Shown one piece after another: positions 10,982-21,170 of a DNA stretch of 64,000 nucleotides; positions within the stretch are counted from its first letter, which is position 1, and each line of letters starts with the position of its first letter. The notes under the pieces are model-generated. The model did no database searches. It had not been told where the DNA came from and was given only the letters and a program-made list of their open reading frames with translations. Where the stretch lies: the NCBI GenBank assembly GCA_017506865.1, contig JAFCMP010000301.1, positions 806,001 through 870,000 on the forward strand, read 5' to 3'. The stretch is from Tribonema minus. Lineage: Eukaryota; Sar; Xanthophyceae; Tribonematales; Tribonemataceae. The position numbers and the translations under genes are program-made.

Positions 10982-12031
10982 TTGTTCTTTAATTTTTGTT
11001 TTCGAGAGGAAAGCGAAAGGAGTCCACGCTATGCTGCTGCATGCGGTCGCAAGGTTACCTCCGACTTAACGGCGGCGGCAAAGCCACGTGCGGCAGACAT
11101 GGTGCCAAAACCGCCGGCAGCCGCTGCCGCATCAGATGGCCTACGCGGGGCAGCTGCATCCCGGCGGGGTCGGCGCCGCGGCGCCAGCGCCGGGCCGCCC
11201 CTGGGCCGAAGCATTGGCAGCATCAACCGCCCAGAGTCGCCGTCTGGCAAACTGAGTGCGCTGGCAAAGGCGGTCACCATGACCGTGCCCGTACCGATGG
11301 AAGTTGGCGAACCTACCAGTGGGCCAGCGGGTCACCAGAGACGGATCACGTCGCGGCCTTCGCAGCCAGCTAGCAGCGGCGCCTCTCCCCAGTGGCACCC
11401 CGGTCCTCAGCCGATGGAGGTCACCGCAGCGGCAGCCCCATGTGCTGCAGACATGGTGACAACAGCACCAGCGGCCGCTGCTGCCAGTGCACCGGGCGGC
11501 GAACGTGGGGCGGCTGCACCCCGGCGGGGTCGGCGCCGCGCCAGGGCCCAAAGCACTGGCAGCGTCACCCGTCCAGAGCCACAGTCTGGCGGTGCGCTGG
11601 CAAAGCCGGTCACCGTGACCACGCCTGCACCGATGGAAGTTGGCGAACCTGGGCCGGCGGGTCACCAGAGACGAATCACGTCCCGGTCTTTGCAGCCAGC
11701 TGGCAGCGGCGCCTCTCTGTCAGGCGGCGGCGTCACCTCTGACGGTAACAGTCGCAACGGGCACCCAATATCCGGCATCACCGCTATGACAGTTTTGGCG
11801 CCCACCAAGATACACGCTGCCAACCGGAAGGTCAATATCCCGGGGCTGGACTGCCGCATGTGCGACAAGTTCATAGTGCGAGCATATCCTCGGGCCCCGG
11901 GAAAGAATTGCCCAGCGGCACACGCATGTGCACACCAGCGCACGCGCCACACAGGGAAAGGGAAGCAATTTGCAGAACTGCATGTGACATTTAATTTATT
12001 GATTTATGTCATTACGTTCAGCTTTTCCTAG
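10982..12031 (+). CDS. Ala/Pro/Arg-rich repeat protein with Cys-rich tail
   Basis: The 349-residue frame has two tandem copies of a module of about 115 residues. Each runs AADMV, an Ala-rich stretch, RRGRRR, then MEVGEP and GPAGHQRRITSR. The DNA repeats with the same period. The C-terminal part has CRMCDKF and further Cys and His, suggesting a small zinc site. The last 20 residues enter A/T-rich sequence ending in a polypyrimidine-AG (12022-12031) that looks like a 3' splice site, so the frame probably reads into an intron. The first residues may also be non-coding. Possibly the first part of the OTU-bearing gene downstream. No function is assigned. Confidence 0.4.
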   Translation: MFFNFCFREESERSPRYAAACGRKVTSDLTAAAKPRAADMVPKPPAAAAASDGLRGAAASRRGRRRGASAGPPLGRSIGSINRPESPSGKLSALAKAVTMTVPVPMEVGEPTSGPAGHQRRITSRPSQPASSGASPQWHPGPQPMEVTAAAAPCAADMVTTAPAAAAASAPGGERGAAAPRRGRRRARAQSTGSVTRPEPQSGGALAKPVTVTTPAPMEVGEPGPAGHQRRITSRSLQPAGSGASLSGGGVTSDGNSRNGHPISGITAMTVLAPTKIHAANRKVNIPGLDCRMCDKFIVRAYPRAPGKNCPAAHACAHQRTRHTGKGKQFAELHVTFNLLIYVITFSFS

Positions 12032-12033
12032 AC

Positions 12034-12600
12034 CACCGACCAATATGCGGCGGCCTGGAGCAGGTCTGCGATGGGTGCGGCAACCTCTTCATCAGACGCA
12101 CAGCAGCAAGCGCCACGACACCATCTGGTGATCTAGGGGCCCTGGACCAGTGCGACGTGTGGCGCTGCGCCGACTGCCTTGCAGGCCCGGTCGCCGCGAC
12201 AGCATGCACACTGTCAGGCTGTGACCGTGCATCCGGCCATGATCACATTGCTGATATACACACCCGACCAACGACATGCGCGGCGGCAGCGGGTGGTGCA
12301 GCTGTTGGTGGGGGGAATAGCCTGAAGCCAACAGCCGTGCTGCTCGCCGCCGCTAGCAAATGTTGTCCCATACGCAAAATCCTCGGATGCGAGCACCTGG
12401 GGGTAGACCCCAGGCAAGCCCATGCATCTACGTTGGACGGTGTGGCAGTTGCGCCGCTGCCGAGACTGACCCGGAGCAGCACAATGGGTGTGCTGCCTGG
12501 CGAAAGTCGTGCTAGCGATAGCGGCGCAACAATGTCAAGCAACGATCGTGTGCCCAGCACACTTGGCAGTGCAGCAGCTGCTGTCGCAGCGGGCGCTTAG
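12034..12600 (+). CDS. Cys-rich exon, probable zinc ribbons
   Basis: An open frame starting just after the CTAG acceptor at 12028-12031. It has CGGLEQVCDGCGNLF followed by CDVWRCADCLAG and CTLSGC, spacing typical of treble-clef or zinc-ribbon sites. The C-terminal half is Ala/Ser-rich without motif and ends at TAG. Its donor exon could not be phased with the frame upstream. It may belong, with 10982-12031 and 13094-14137, to one multi-domain gene, possibly transposon-derived. Confidence 0.35.
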   Translation, partial: HRPICGGLEQVCDGCGNLFIRRTAASATTPSGDLGALDQCDVWRCADCLAGPVAATACTLSGCDRASGHDHIADIHTRPTTCAAAAGGAAVGGGNSLKPTAVLLAAASKCCPIRKILGCEHLGVDPRQAHASTLDGVAVAPLPRLTRSSTMGVLPGESRASDSGATMSSNDRVPSTLGSAAAAVAAGA

Positions 12601-13093
12601 TCTAGCGAATGCCCCAGGGACCCGACGGGATCTCACCGGCAAGGCTTGCTGGGGGCGGCTGGCGCACTCGCGCGCAGGGTACGTGCACTGGCCCTTGCCC
12701 CCAATCGGGCACGCGTCTCGGTGCTTTGCGCTTGGCCGACGGGTACCAAGCTTTGACCCTGCCGCACGACACGCCAACTGCATATGCGGCCGGCGGCCAG
12801 CGACGCGCCAGCAACACAGACCCTGCTGGGCCGGACTCCCTGCGCACCGCTGGTGAATCAGATGCATGACCTGACGGTCACGTTCAGCTTGCTCTCCCTC
12901 CGAGAAGAGGGCAACGACCTGGCAGCGGTGTTTGACCAGCTCTCCCTTAGGGAACCGGTCCTTGCCAGGTCGCCTCGCCAGCCAGCCGGGAAACGTGGTG
13001 AGTCAGACGTAACGCAGGCTGGTGATAACAGCACCCACGCAACAACTTGAATGACTCAATGACTGTCGGACCGAGACAGCACCTGTCACGGCT
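12601..13093. other. Weakly coding linker before OTU gene
   Basis: The frame at 12784-13050 has two similar short stretches (TFSLLSLREEGNDLAAV and VFDQLSLREPVLA) but no known domain. It could be an exon of the OTU-containing gene. Confidence 0.25.
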
Positions 13094-14137
13094 ATGGTTG
13101 CCAGTGGGAAGCGCAGTCGACGCAGAGGTAAACACAGACGGCGGACGCAGGAGCGACAGGCCCAGTGCGACAATTCTCCTGCACCCCTGGCACCAGCCAC
13201 CACACCGCCGAGGGGCTGTGCCTCTGCCCCCTCAGCACCAATATCCGGGCCGGCGAAGGTCACCACCGTGACGGTGGCGACCCGGATACCCTCAACTGTG
13301 TGCCATACAGTCACCTTGGAGGAGCAGCAAGACGCGCTGGCAAAAGCCATCAACTATGGTTTTTCCACTTGGCACACGGGCCTGCAGGCACTCCACAAAC
13401 AGGCGCTTGGGTAAAACACAGCGACGCTAGCACGTGGTGGGGAGCTTCGCCCCGTGAGCAACGTGGGCAACGGCAACTGCCTGATTCATACAGCTCTACA
13501 CGGCATAGGCAGCGTCGCAGTTGAGCACGAACTGCCGGCCCCAGCGCTGGTGATTGCCATGCGAGAGGCACTACTGGACGGGATGGTGGCATACGTCACG
13601 CAGGGGGCGGGCAAACAAGGGGCCAGCATGTCATCGATGCGTCAACTGACCGCGCATGCCGCAGCCCAACCTGCGTGTACATGTGAACAATTCGACACGT
13701 ACGGGACACGCGCTCGTCGCCTCGCAATCGAGTACGGCACTAATGAAACGGACAGCGAGGACAGCGGGCACACGCTTCTGCTGCAACGCCTACAGGAAGA
13801 GGGCGTGTGGGGACGGCCCCTCGCCGACGGTTTGTCTGTGTGGGCCATTGTTGCAGCGGTCTATGCGGTCTCGGTGACGGTGTGGCAGGCCAAGCCTCAG
13901 GCCACTGGCAGCACGCAAAAATCAACAGGGCTGGACCAGGTGCTGGCACGCAAAGCACCCAAAACCAGATGGATAATTTGGGCTCGAAAGGGCAGAAACA
14001 CTGATAACCAGAGACTTGAGCGTTTGGGACTGGACGGTTTGAAGTTGAAACGTTTGAGTAGTAATGACTCATGTTGGTTGAACCGAGTGACTCTAGTTGG
14101 ATCTAACCAACTTGAGTCACTCGTTGAACTAACCTGA
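13094..14137 (+). CDS. OTU-like cysteine protease, C-terminus lost
   Basis: The frame 13094-13414 and the frame 13454-14137 are in the same register, separated by one TAA (13412-13414), and read through continuously. The catalytic region starts VSNVGNGNCLIHTALHGIG, the OTU signature in which the usual Asp of DGNC is Asn and the nucleophile Cys is kept. The helix REALLDGMVAYV and the strand WAIVAAVYAVSVTVW fit the fold. The catalytic His motif expected near the C-terminus is absent: after RWIIWARKGRN the frame runs into the 22-bp minisatellite, whose translation forms the last 50 residues. OTU domains are deubiquitinases and are also carried by some transposable elements. Probably inactive here. 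Confidence 0.5.
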
Positions 14138-15075
14138 GTCACTTGTTGAACTAACTTTGAGTGACTCTTTGAATTGACTTGAGTGACTCGTTGAACTAAC
14201 TTGAGTGACTCGTTAAACTAACTTGAGTGAATCGTTGAACTAACCTGAGTGACTCTTTGAACTAACTTGAGTGACTCTTTGAACTAACTTGAGTGACTCT
14301 TTGTACTAACGACTCTTTGAACCAACTTGAGTCACTCGTTGAACGAACTTGAGTCACTCTGATTGGGTAGAGCGCACTGTATCGAGTCACTCTTTGAACC
14401 AACTTGAGTGACTCGGCTTGGTTTGGGTGACTGTATAGTCACTCGTTGAACTGGCACTAGTCGCTCGTTAAACTAACTTGAGTCACCAACTTGAGTGACT
14501 CCGGTTGGGTTAGGGTGTACTGTATCGAGTCACTCGTTGAACCAACTTGAGTGACTGGTTGGGGTGTACTGTATCGAGTCACTCTTTGAACTAAGTGGAG
14601 TGACTTGTTGAACTAACCTGAGTCACTCGTTGAACTAATCTGAGTCACTCGTTGAACTAACTTGAGTCACTCTTTGAACTAACTTGAGTGACTCTTTGAT
14701 TTAACTTGAGTCACTCTTTGAACTAACTTGAGTGACTCGTTGAACTAACTTGAGTCATTCTTTGAACTATGAATGACTCGGGGTGGTTAGGGCGCACTGT
14801 ATCGAGTCACTCGTTGAACCAACTTGACTGAGTCGGGTTGGATACGGCGCATTATAGAGTCACTCGTTGAACTAACTTGAGTGACTTGTTGAACTAACTT
14901 GAGTCCTTCGTTGAACCAACTTGAGTGACTCGGGTTGGTTTGGGCGCACTGTATCGAGTTACTCGTTGAACCAGCTTGAGTGACTCGGGTTGATTGGGGT
15001 GTACTGATCGATTCACTCGTTGAACTAATTTGAGTCACTCGTCAATCAACCTTGAGTCACTCGTTGAACTAACCT
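14060..15075. repeat. Minisatellite of 22-bp units containing GAGTCACTC
   Basis: About 1 kb of imperfect tandem repeats. The usual unit is 22 bp and contains GTGACTCGTTGAACTAAC preceded by TTGA. GAGTGACTC and its complement GAGTCACTC alternate along the array, so it reads similarly on both strands. A longer variant with GGTTGG and GCACTGTATCGAGTCACTC is interspersed at irregular intervals. TGAGTCA, the palindromic bZIP (AP-1/GCN4-like) core, occurs in many units. The array has overrun the 3' end of the OTU-like gene. Confidence 0.85.
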
Positions 15076-15239
15076 GTGTCGACGATGATAACAAGTCGTG
15101 TGTTCTTCTCGAACGGTAATGTTCTCGGATAACTCGCGCGCACCTCAAAGTCTTATAAGGGACGTGACGGAAGCAGAAACAGAGTATAAGCGTAAGCGCA
15201 AGAGCAGCGGAGAGGGTAGCGCGAAGAAACTCCAACATT

Positions 15240-15975
15240 CAGGTCACATCATGCATGAATTCACCGAGAATTACGAACGCAGTTCTTACATGAACGAACC
15301 TGCACGTAAAGCTGTTTTGGGAAGTGTTTTCACCATGTTTGACGGCTTTCTAAGCGCTGCGTACGTACTGTGGACCATAGTTCGTAGGTTCCTAGTCATA
15401 TTGCCACATTAATCAACGAAAAAACAACGAACGCACACCATCATTGGACGACATTCGACCAATAACAGACCTGAAGACCGCAACTTCAAGTTGAGGTACC
15501 GTACCACTCGCGAATGGTACGGTACCCAGGTTTCTGGTGTGAGAATTCTGCGCTGGTACCGTACCATTCGCGAGTGGTACGGTACCTCATATTGAAGTTC
15601 TGGAGGTCCCTCCAAACAAGACGAGCGCATAGCTGAGATTTCGCTTAAAAACCTGTAGTTTTGACGAACGTAGACGGCATTCTGAGCCGTTCAGGCGTCC
15701 ACGGGAGGTCGACATGAAGCAATCAGGTCACATTATACCTGAATTTGCAAAGAATCAACGAATGCAGACCTTACATGAACGAACAACTGCGAATAAGCTG
15801 TTTTTGGAAGTGTTTTTACCATGCTTGACGGCTTTCTAAGCGCTGCGTGCGTACTGTGGACCATAGTTCATAGGTTCTAGTCATGCTGCACCTTAATCAA
15901 CGAAAAAACAACGAACGCACACCGTCATCGGACGATATAGGACCACTTGTAGACCTGGGTGACGTAGCTTCAAGT
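15240..15975. repeat. 480-bp repeat array, 1.5 copies, with inverted-spacer palindrome cassette
   Basis: The block with TGACGGCTTTCTAAGCGCTG and GTACTGTGGACC occurs at 15340 and again at 15821, about 480 bp apart. Between them is the palindrome cassette: two 32-bp palindromes (15495-15526 and 15555-15586), each starting GGTACCGTACCA, with core TCGCGA and ending TGGTACGGTACC, around a 28-bp spacer (15527-15554). Here the spacer reads CAGGTTTCTGGTGTGAGAAT at its start, the reverse complement of the spacer in the 26, 31 and 33 kb copies. The second copy runs into the transposase promoter region. Confidence 0.8.
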
Positions 15976-15991
15976 TGCACTAACGTCATCT

Positions 15992-15999
15992 TGACGTCA
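15992..15999. promoter_or_regulatory. CRE-like TGACGTCA palindrome upstream of transposase
   Basis: TGACGTCA at 15992-15999, about 145 bp before the transposase ATG, with further GACGTC words to 16090. This matches the core bound by eukaryotic bZIP factors. A promoter role is inferred from position only. Confidence 0.3.
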
Positions 16000-16142
16000 G
16001 CTGACGGGTAAAGGTCGTTTGTGCACGTGTTCGAAGGGGTATCTGAACGTTAAAGTAACGACGTTGACGTCCAGCGACGTCGGACGTTAATGACAGCGCG
16101 TCTATCAGGTTCAGCATCACTTCCTGTCGATCGCGCTGCATC

Positions 16143-19100
16143 ATGGAATTTGAACGCCTTCGGCAGCTGGCCCTGAAGCAGCACGTCACCGAGGTCGCGG
16201 CAAGGACCGTGGAGCTCAAAGCAGGCGCTTCCGCTCTGGCCTATATCGAAAAGTTCGGCCCTTCTGAGATCACGTTGACGAACTTTCTAGCGGGAAAAAT
16301 AGAAGTCAAGAAGAACCTGGTGGAAGTTTCTACTGTTGACGCGAAGGACCCGGGCTCTAAGCACAGGCCGGACGACATCTACCGTCTGACGGAGGAGGGT
16401 CAGCAGGACCTCGCTGATGGTAAGGACTTGCAGGTGCTGTCGTACAACCTGCACTGCGGGGGAGGCAACCGTGGAGGAGTGGACGGTGCCAGCGGTGCCA
16501 ACTGCGCACGCGACCCCTGCAAAGGCAAGTACTGTTCGTCCACCACGGGTTCATGCGAGGAGGGATGTGCTTGGGCGGCAATGACCTCGAAAAAACGGGG
16601 TGGGCGTCCTGGGCACTACTGTCGCTTCCGGATGGTGATCACGGCCACGTCGTCACAAGTGGACAGACGCGTCATTCAACTGCTCACCGTCGGAGAGCAC
16701 ACGAGGGACACGGAGTGGATTCCTGTGGCTGCTGACAGGCTGACAATGTCACTCCCTCTAAGAAACGACATCATACGATTAGCGAGGGCGGGCCCAGCGC
16801 AGAGGTCGACCATCGCAGCGCAGGCGGCGATCGCTTTACCCGACGGCCTCGCGGCAACATCCAGGACTGTTCCCCGCCGCGACGAGATGACACAGATGGT
16901 CGCGTACGACCGGAAGCTCTCGCATGGCAAAATCGCCGGAAGCTTCACGGCCGTCGACTCCAGCATTGGAGCACGTCACCTGTCCCTCTCATCGCCTCTT
17001 CCGCCCAACATCAACCGCGACGGAGTCATCGTCCTCTTCTACCGAAGCGGAGCCGATCGCACTATGCAGATCGTCGTGACAACCCCGGAGGCTCTGACCG
17101 ACGCTCACGCACATGCCAGATCCTTCGTCATGTCGGACGCGAAGCACGACACCTCAGACACCCACGCCCCCTGGGCGAACATCCTCTGTCCTGCACCGGG
17201 AGGCGGAACCCTTCCTCTCGTGGTCTCCATCTCCAGTACTGAAAACGGGCTTACGACCGCGCAGATGGCCCTATCCCTGCAAATGGCGGTCCCCTGCGGC
17301 AATCCGGCGTGTATGCACCCCTTCGTCGAGGAGACTAGCATCGACGGCTCCGACTACCAGAGGTGGAGGCCATGCGCTACGACCGACCTCTTCGTCCCCA
17401 TGGTCGGCATCGACAAATCTTCGACCTTGCGGGATGCGTTCGCCAGCGTTGGCATGACGACGAGCGTCTGCGTCTTCCATAACTTTCAGGCGATCATAAA
17501 GGTGAGAGGGCGGCTCGTCTGCACGTGCATCCGCATGTGATTCGCCTAGTTTATTTCTGTTACGTACGTCTCTCGCCCTGCAGAACCTGCAGACCAAGAA
17601 GAACGTACCGCGAGACATGCTGGCGGTCTTCGACAAAGTGCTCCACGTCCTCTTCAGAGCCCAGACGGCAGAAGTCTGTCAGAGCATGCTCGGCGCAGTC
17701 CTTGACATGGTACGTGCGTGGGGAGAGGCGAAATTGCTCGGCAAGGCACCAATCGACGACGTCATCAACTACCTACAGGAGGCGCTCGGACTGGCCGGCA
17801 CGGCGTGGCAGGGAACGATGGGGGACTTCGTGGGCCTCAACGTCACGGGGCATCAGTCGACCAACAATTCGGCGGAACTTCACTTCCGGCTGCTCGATCG
17901 TTGCCTCCTCCAAGACACCGCATCCACTAACTTTGTGGATCTTGTGGAGCTCGTGCTCGGTGTCACTGCGGGAGGAGCGACAACGCAGCACATGAGCTAC
18001 TTCAGATTTATGACTCTGCAACGGCAGGACCGAGAACTGAAGGGTGGAGCGCGTACAGCTGGCGATGTGCTCCGCCGCTCCTTGGACGGACGGTGAGCAT
18101 CAGTACTGCGAGCGTCCTCACAACGCCTTCGAGCTTTCATTAACCACCCTCCATTGTCTCATCGTCTACAGGTGGCTCAACCTCATCGGTCACGTCACGC
18201 CCGCAGCTCCTGGTGGCAAGTACTTCTACGTGACGGCTGGCGTGCAGAGAATCACTCGAGACTCTCAGGCGCAGGGACTTCGAGAGACTGCACGACTTCG
18301 GGAGACGACGAGCGCAGATCTCACCACGCTTTACCAGATGCTGAAGCCGGTGGACGCGCCTGCAGAGAGGGCAGGGTTCTACATCGTCGACCCCGTCGCG
18401 GACACGTGCTTCCTGTGCTCCGACTTTCAATGGCGCGGAAATTCCAGCGACGGCTGTCAGCATATTCATGCTGGCAAGGCATTCATCGGAGCGTACGGCG
18501 ACGTCACTGCCCAGCAGACCCGTGTGCAGGCGTACGTGTACCAGATGGAGAGGAGGAAGTCGGTGGGGGTTCCTCGTGACGACGTCCTGTACGACACAGC
18601 ATCTAACTGGGAGCAGGTCAAATCTCAACTGCTCCTCGGTGTCGCTACAGCAGCTCCGGCAGCGCCCGCACCGCCTTCAGAATTCACGGTGACACTCGCA
18701 GCCGGTGTCGCATGCGACATCCTATTGCGCCAGGTAACGGCTGTGATGCGAGAAAATCTTGGCCTCGAGGACGTCTACAGCATCGCACGCGGTTGCATCG
18801 CGGGAGGCAAATGGGTACCTGAGCTGCCGCACGCCCGTGACATGCTTCCTCACGACATCATCCTGAGAGTCGGCGATGTCGACGTCGTCTCGGACGCGAC
18901 AGCAACAGCGGCGCGAGTGCAGTTGATGGATACAAGCAGCATCCGAGTCATGAGGGTGATGCCCATCATTCCGACGAAGAAGAGAGATGCGCCATCAATG
19001 CTCGGACACCTTCCGAACGCCAGGCAGCCGGGCATGGGACGCGCTTACAGGAGGAAGAAGGCGGCGATCGACCCGAAAGACGTCATGAGGCCTCAGGATG

Positions 19101-19150
19101 CACAGACGGACAGGGAGAAGGGTCGAACCGGCGCTGCCGGCAAGCGTTGA
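16143..19150 (+). CDS. MULE-type transposase with zinc finger and PDZ-like C-terminus
   Basis: Exons 16143-17501, 17584-18092 and 18172-19150; introns of 82 and 79 bp (GTGAGA...GCAG, GTGAGC...ACAG) join in phase to give 948 residues. Residues about 100-175 hold a Cys-rich motif (CARDPC, CSSTTGSCEEGCAW, GEHT) like WRKY/GCM or FLYWCH zinc fingers. The MULE core has D332 (SDAKHDT), D424 (MVGIDKS) with CVFHNFQ after it, and E551 (NNSAELHF), a complete DDE set. Near residue 701 CFLCSD...GCQH aligns with the SWIM finger of the 34-37 kb copy, but the first Cys is shifted, so SWIM is degenerate. Residues 845-887 (MLPHDIILRVGDVDVVS) look PDZ-like. Terminal inverted repeats were not identified. Lies between two 480-bp repeat arrays. 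Confidence 0.8.
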
Positions 19151-20058
19151 CAGGCCAAGGCGCAGAAACCCACTGTGGCCGAATCCACCAAATAAGCACT
19201 TTTTGTTCATTGACTGCGCTCGAAAACCCTTGCGTTGCATCGCTGTTCCTCTGCAGTGCTGCACGTGAGTGACTCTTTTACTCTATTCGGCAAACCAGAT
19301 CGAATTGGACCCTGTCGCGCGTAGGAATCCCACAGCACGTGCTAGCGCCGATGGCACCAAGATGTTACAGGATGCTATGTGTCAGCAAGGATCGTCAGTC
19401 TGTACTACAGACCATGCACAGGCAACCTGCCGTGGCAACTGCCAATAAGTACAAGTACGTGGCTAAGGCACGCACACGCATAACCCCGCGAACGCATTTC
19501 ACGTCGGTGTCATCATCTGCAAATCAAGGACATTCTGCACCACTACACAAAGACAAGACGAGCGCAAGCCACGCACAGCTGAAACTTGACTATTTTTCAT
19601 CAAAAGGACGAACGTTGACGTCCTCAGGAGCTGTTCAGACGCCTAGGGAACGTCATTATGAACCTTTTAAGTCATGTTATACGTGAACTACCCGAGAAGT
19701 GACGATCGCAGGCCTCAAGTGGAAGAGGACAGGCGTGTTTGGCTGTATTTTGACTAAGTTTACCCCTGTCAGAGTGCTTCGGACGTACTGTGGACCTCTA
19801 GCACACACGAGAGAGGAAGCAACGATACCTGCAAAATGCAGGCACGTCTTCCACCAAATGAACACTTTTTGCTCATTGACTGCGCTCGAAAACCCTTGCC
19901 TTGCATTGCTGTTACTCTGCGGTGCTATACGACTCCGCGCCTTGAACGTTCGTTCACACGACAATTCTAGTAAAAAACAATCAACACAATGCACACGACA
20001 ATTCTAGTAAAAAACAATCAACACAATGCCTTGAGCGTTCGTTAACACGACAATTCCT
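19151..20058. repeat. 480-bp repeat fragment, transposase 3' end duplicate, short direct repeat
   Basis: 19556-19835 is a 480-bp-family copy without the palindromes (GACGAACGTTGACG, GTACTGTGGACCTCTAGC). 19848-19935 repeats the transposase 3' flank at 19180-19265 (CCACCAAATAAGCAC/CCACCAAATGAACAC, then ATTGACTGCGCTCGAAAACC). Next, a unit of about 37 bp (CACGACAATTCTAGTAAAAA plus CAATCAACACAATGC) is present twice (about 19955-20028) with a third diverged start at 20046. Confidence 0.7.
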
Positions 20059-20619
20059 ATGAAAATCAATCAGCAGGATAACCAGCATACACCTGTCGGC
20101 GATTTTCCGCTGAACATAATAATAGCACGCGTAGCAGCGAGCACAGGGCGCCTGGACGTGCTTCGCTGGATGCACAGCGAGCACAATCTTCGACTGGACG
20201 CCGCGGAGCTGCTGGAGAAGAGTATTCACGGCGGCAAAGCGTCACCACAGCAAGCGGACTGGCTGCTTCAACTGCCTGGGGGGTCAGAGTGGACGCGAAC
20301 CAACCGAAACAGGGGCATCTTACGCACTGCACTGCAGACATGCGACGACCCCTCCCTTCCGGCTTGGCTGCTCTCTCAGGGGGCAAAGTGGCCTGTCGAC
20401 CTTCACGAGGTTGTCCTTGATATAGAGCCGTCGTACAGCGACAACAGCGCGCAGGCGGAGATAGTGCTCTGGGCACTGAGGGAGGGATGCCCTTGGGGCA
20501 ATGGATGGACTTCGGAACATTGTGAGCGAGTAACAGGAGGGTGTGTAGCAGCTAAGGCGGCGCTTCACGCCATAGGCGGGGCGTCCCGTGGCTGCCCGTG
20601 CACGTGCATGTGCACGTAG
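20059..20619 (+). CDS. Ankyrin-like protein, 186 residues
   Basis: Two stretches resemble the 'GHLxVLxWAxxxGCPW' ankyrin-type repeat found elsewhere in the window: TGRLDVLRWMHSEHNLRLDA near residue 30 and AEIVLWALREGCPWGNGW near residue 143. Between them DWLLQLPGG and PAWLLSQGAKWPVD look like diverged repeats. No F-box is seen. It starts just after the short direct repeats, so the start ATG is tentative. It may be a fragment of a larger repeat gene. No function is assigned beyond a likely protein-binding role. Confidence 0.45.
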   Translation: MKINQQDNQHTPVGDFPLNIIIARVAASTGRLDVLRWMHSEHNLRLDAAELLEKSIHGGKASPQQADWLLQLPGGSEWTRTNRNRGILRTALQTCDDPSLPAWLLSQGAKWPVDLHEVVLDIEPSYSDNSAQAEIVLWALREGCPWGNGWTSEHCERVTGGCVAAKAALHAIGGASRGCPCTCMCT

Positions 20620-21170
20620 CTGGGGTGTAGATTACAGACATTGGAATGAGGGTGTACATGACGACAACTAAGGGCCTTCCATCCGCACACAATAAGAAGC
20701 GCATTTATTACTATGATGGAATTCGTGTTTCGTTGCCTTTGCCATGATCTGTTTGCATCTGATACATGTGGTACTGATGCTATGCTGCGACTGCTTTTGA
20801 TCTGAATGTGTCACACACAATTCTGGAGTTCCTTACCAGCATGAAACACCTCGCCACCTCAACTTCCCCCCAACTAATACTGGACGAACGAATTGAATGT
20901 CGCCTCCAACGAGTTCGAGACGGATGAATCACATGTCACAGTAGCTCAAACAACGAGCGATGATGAATCAAGTTAGGAATGCCGTCATGCTGGGTACATA
21001 CATTGAAAGTCCTCAAAATGTAGCCCATTCCATTGTGTACGTTCGTTGAACAAGTTGGCCATAGAGCCTGCACGATTGCACAGTACCAAATGTTCTCATG
21101 TATTGATCTCGCTACATGGTATGTTCTCGTCGAAAATCTCATTCAATGCTGTCGTTCACTCTCCTACGGC
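20620..21170. other. Intergenic, nothing recognised
   Basis: A/T-richer sequence between two genes, without motif. Confidence 0.4.

Noticed and set aside
15098-15412. 104-residue ORF in the 480-bp repeat
   Set aside because: It is not kept in the other copies of the repeat, which carry stops or indels at the same place.
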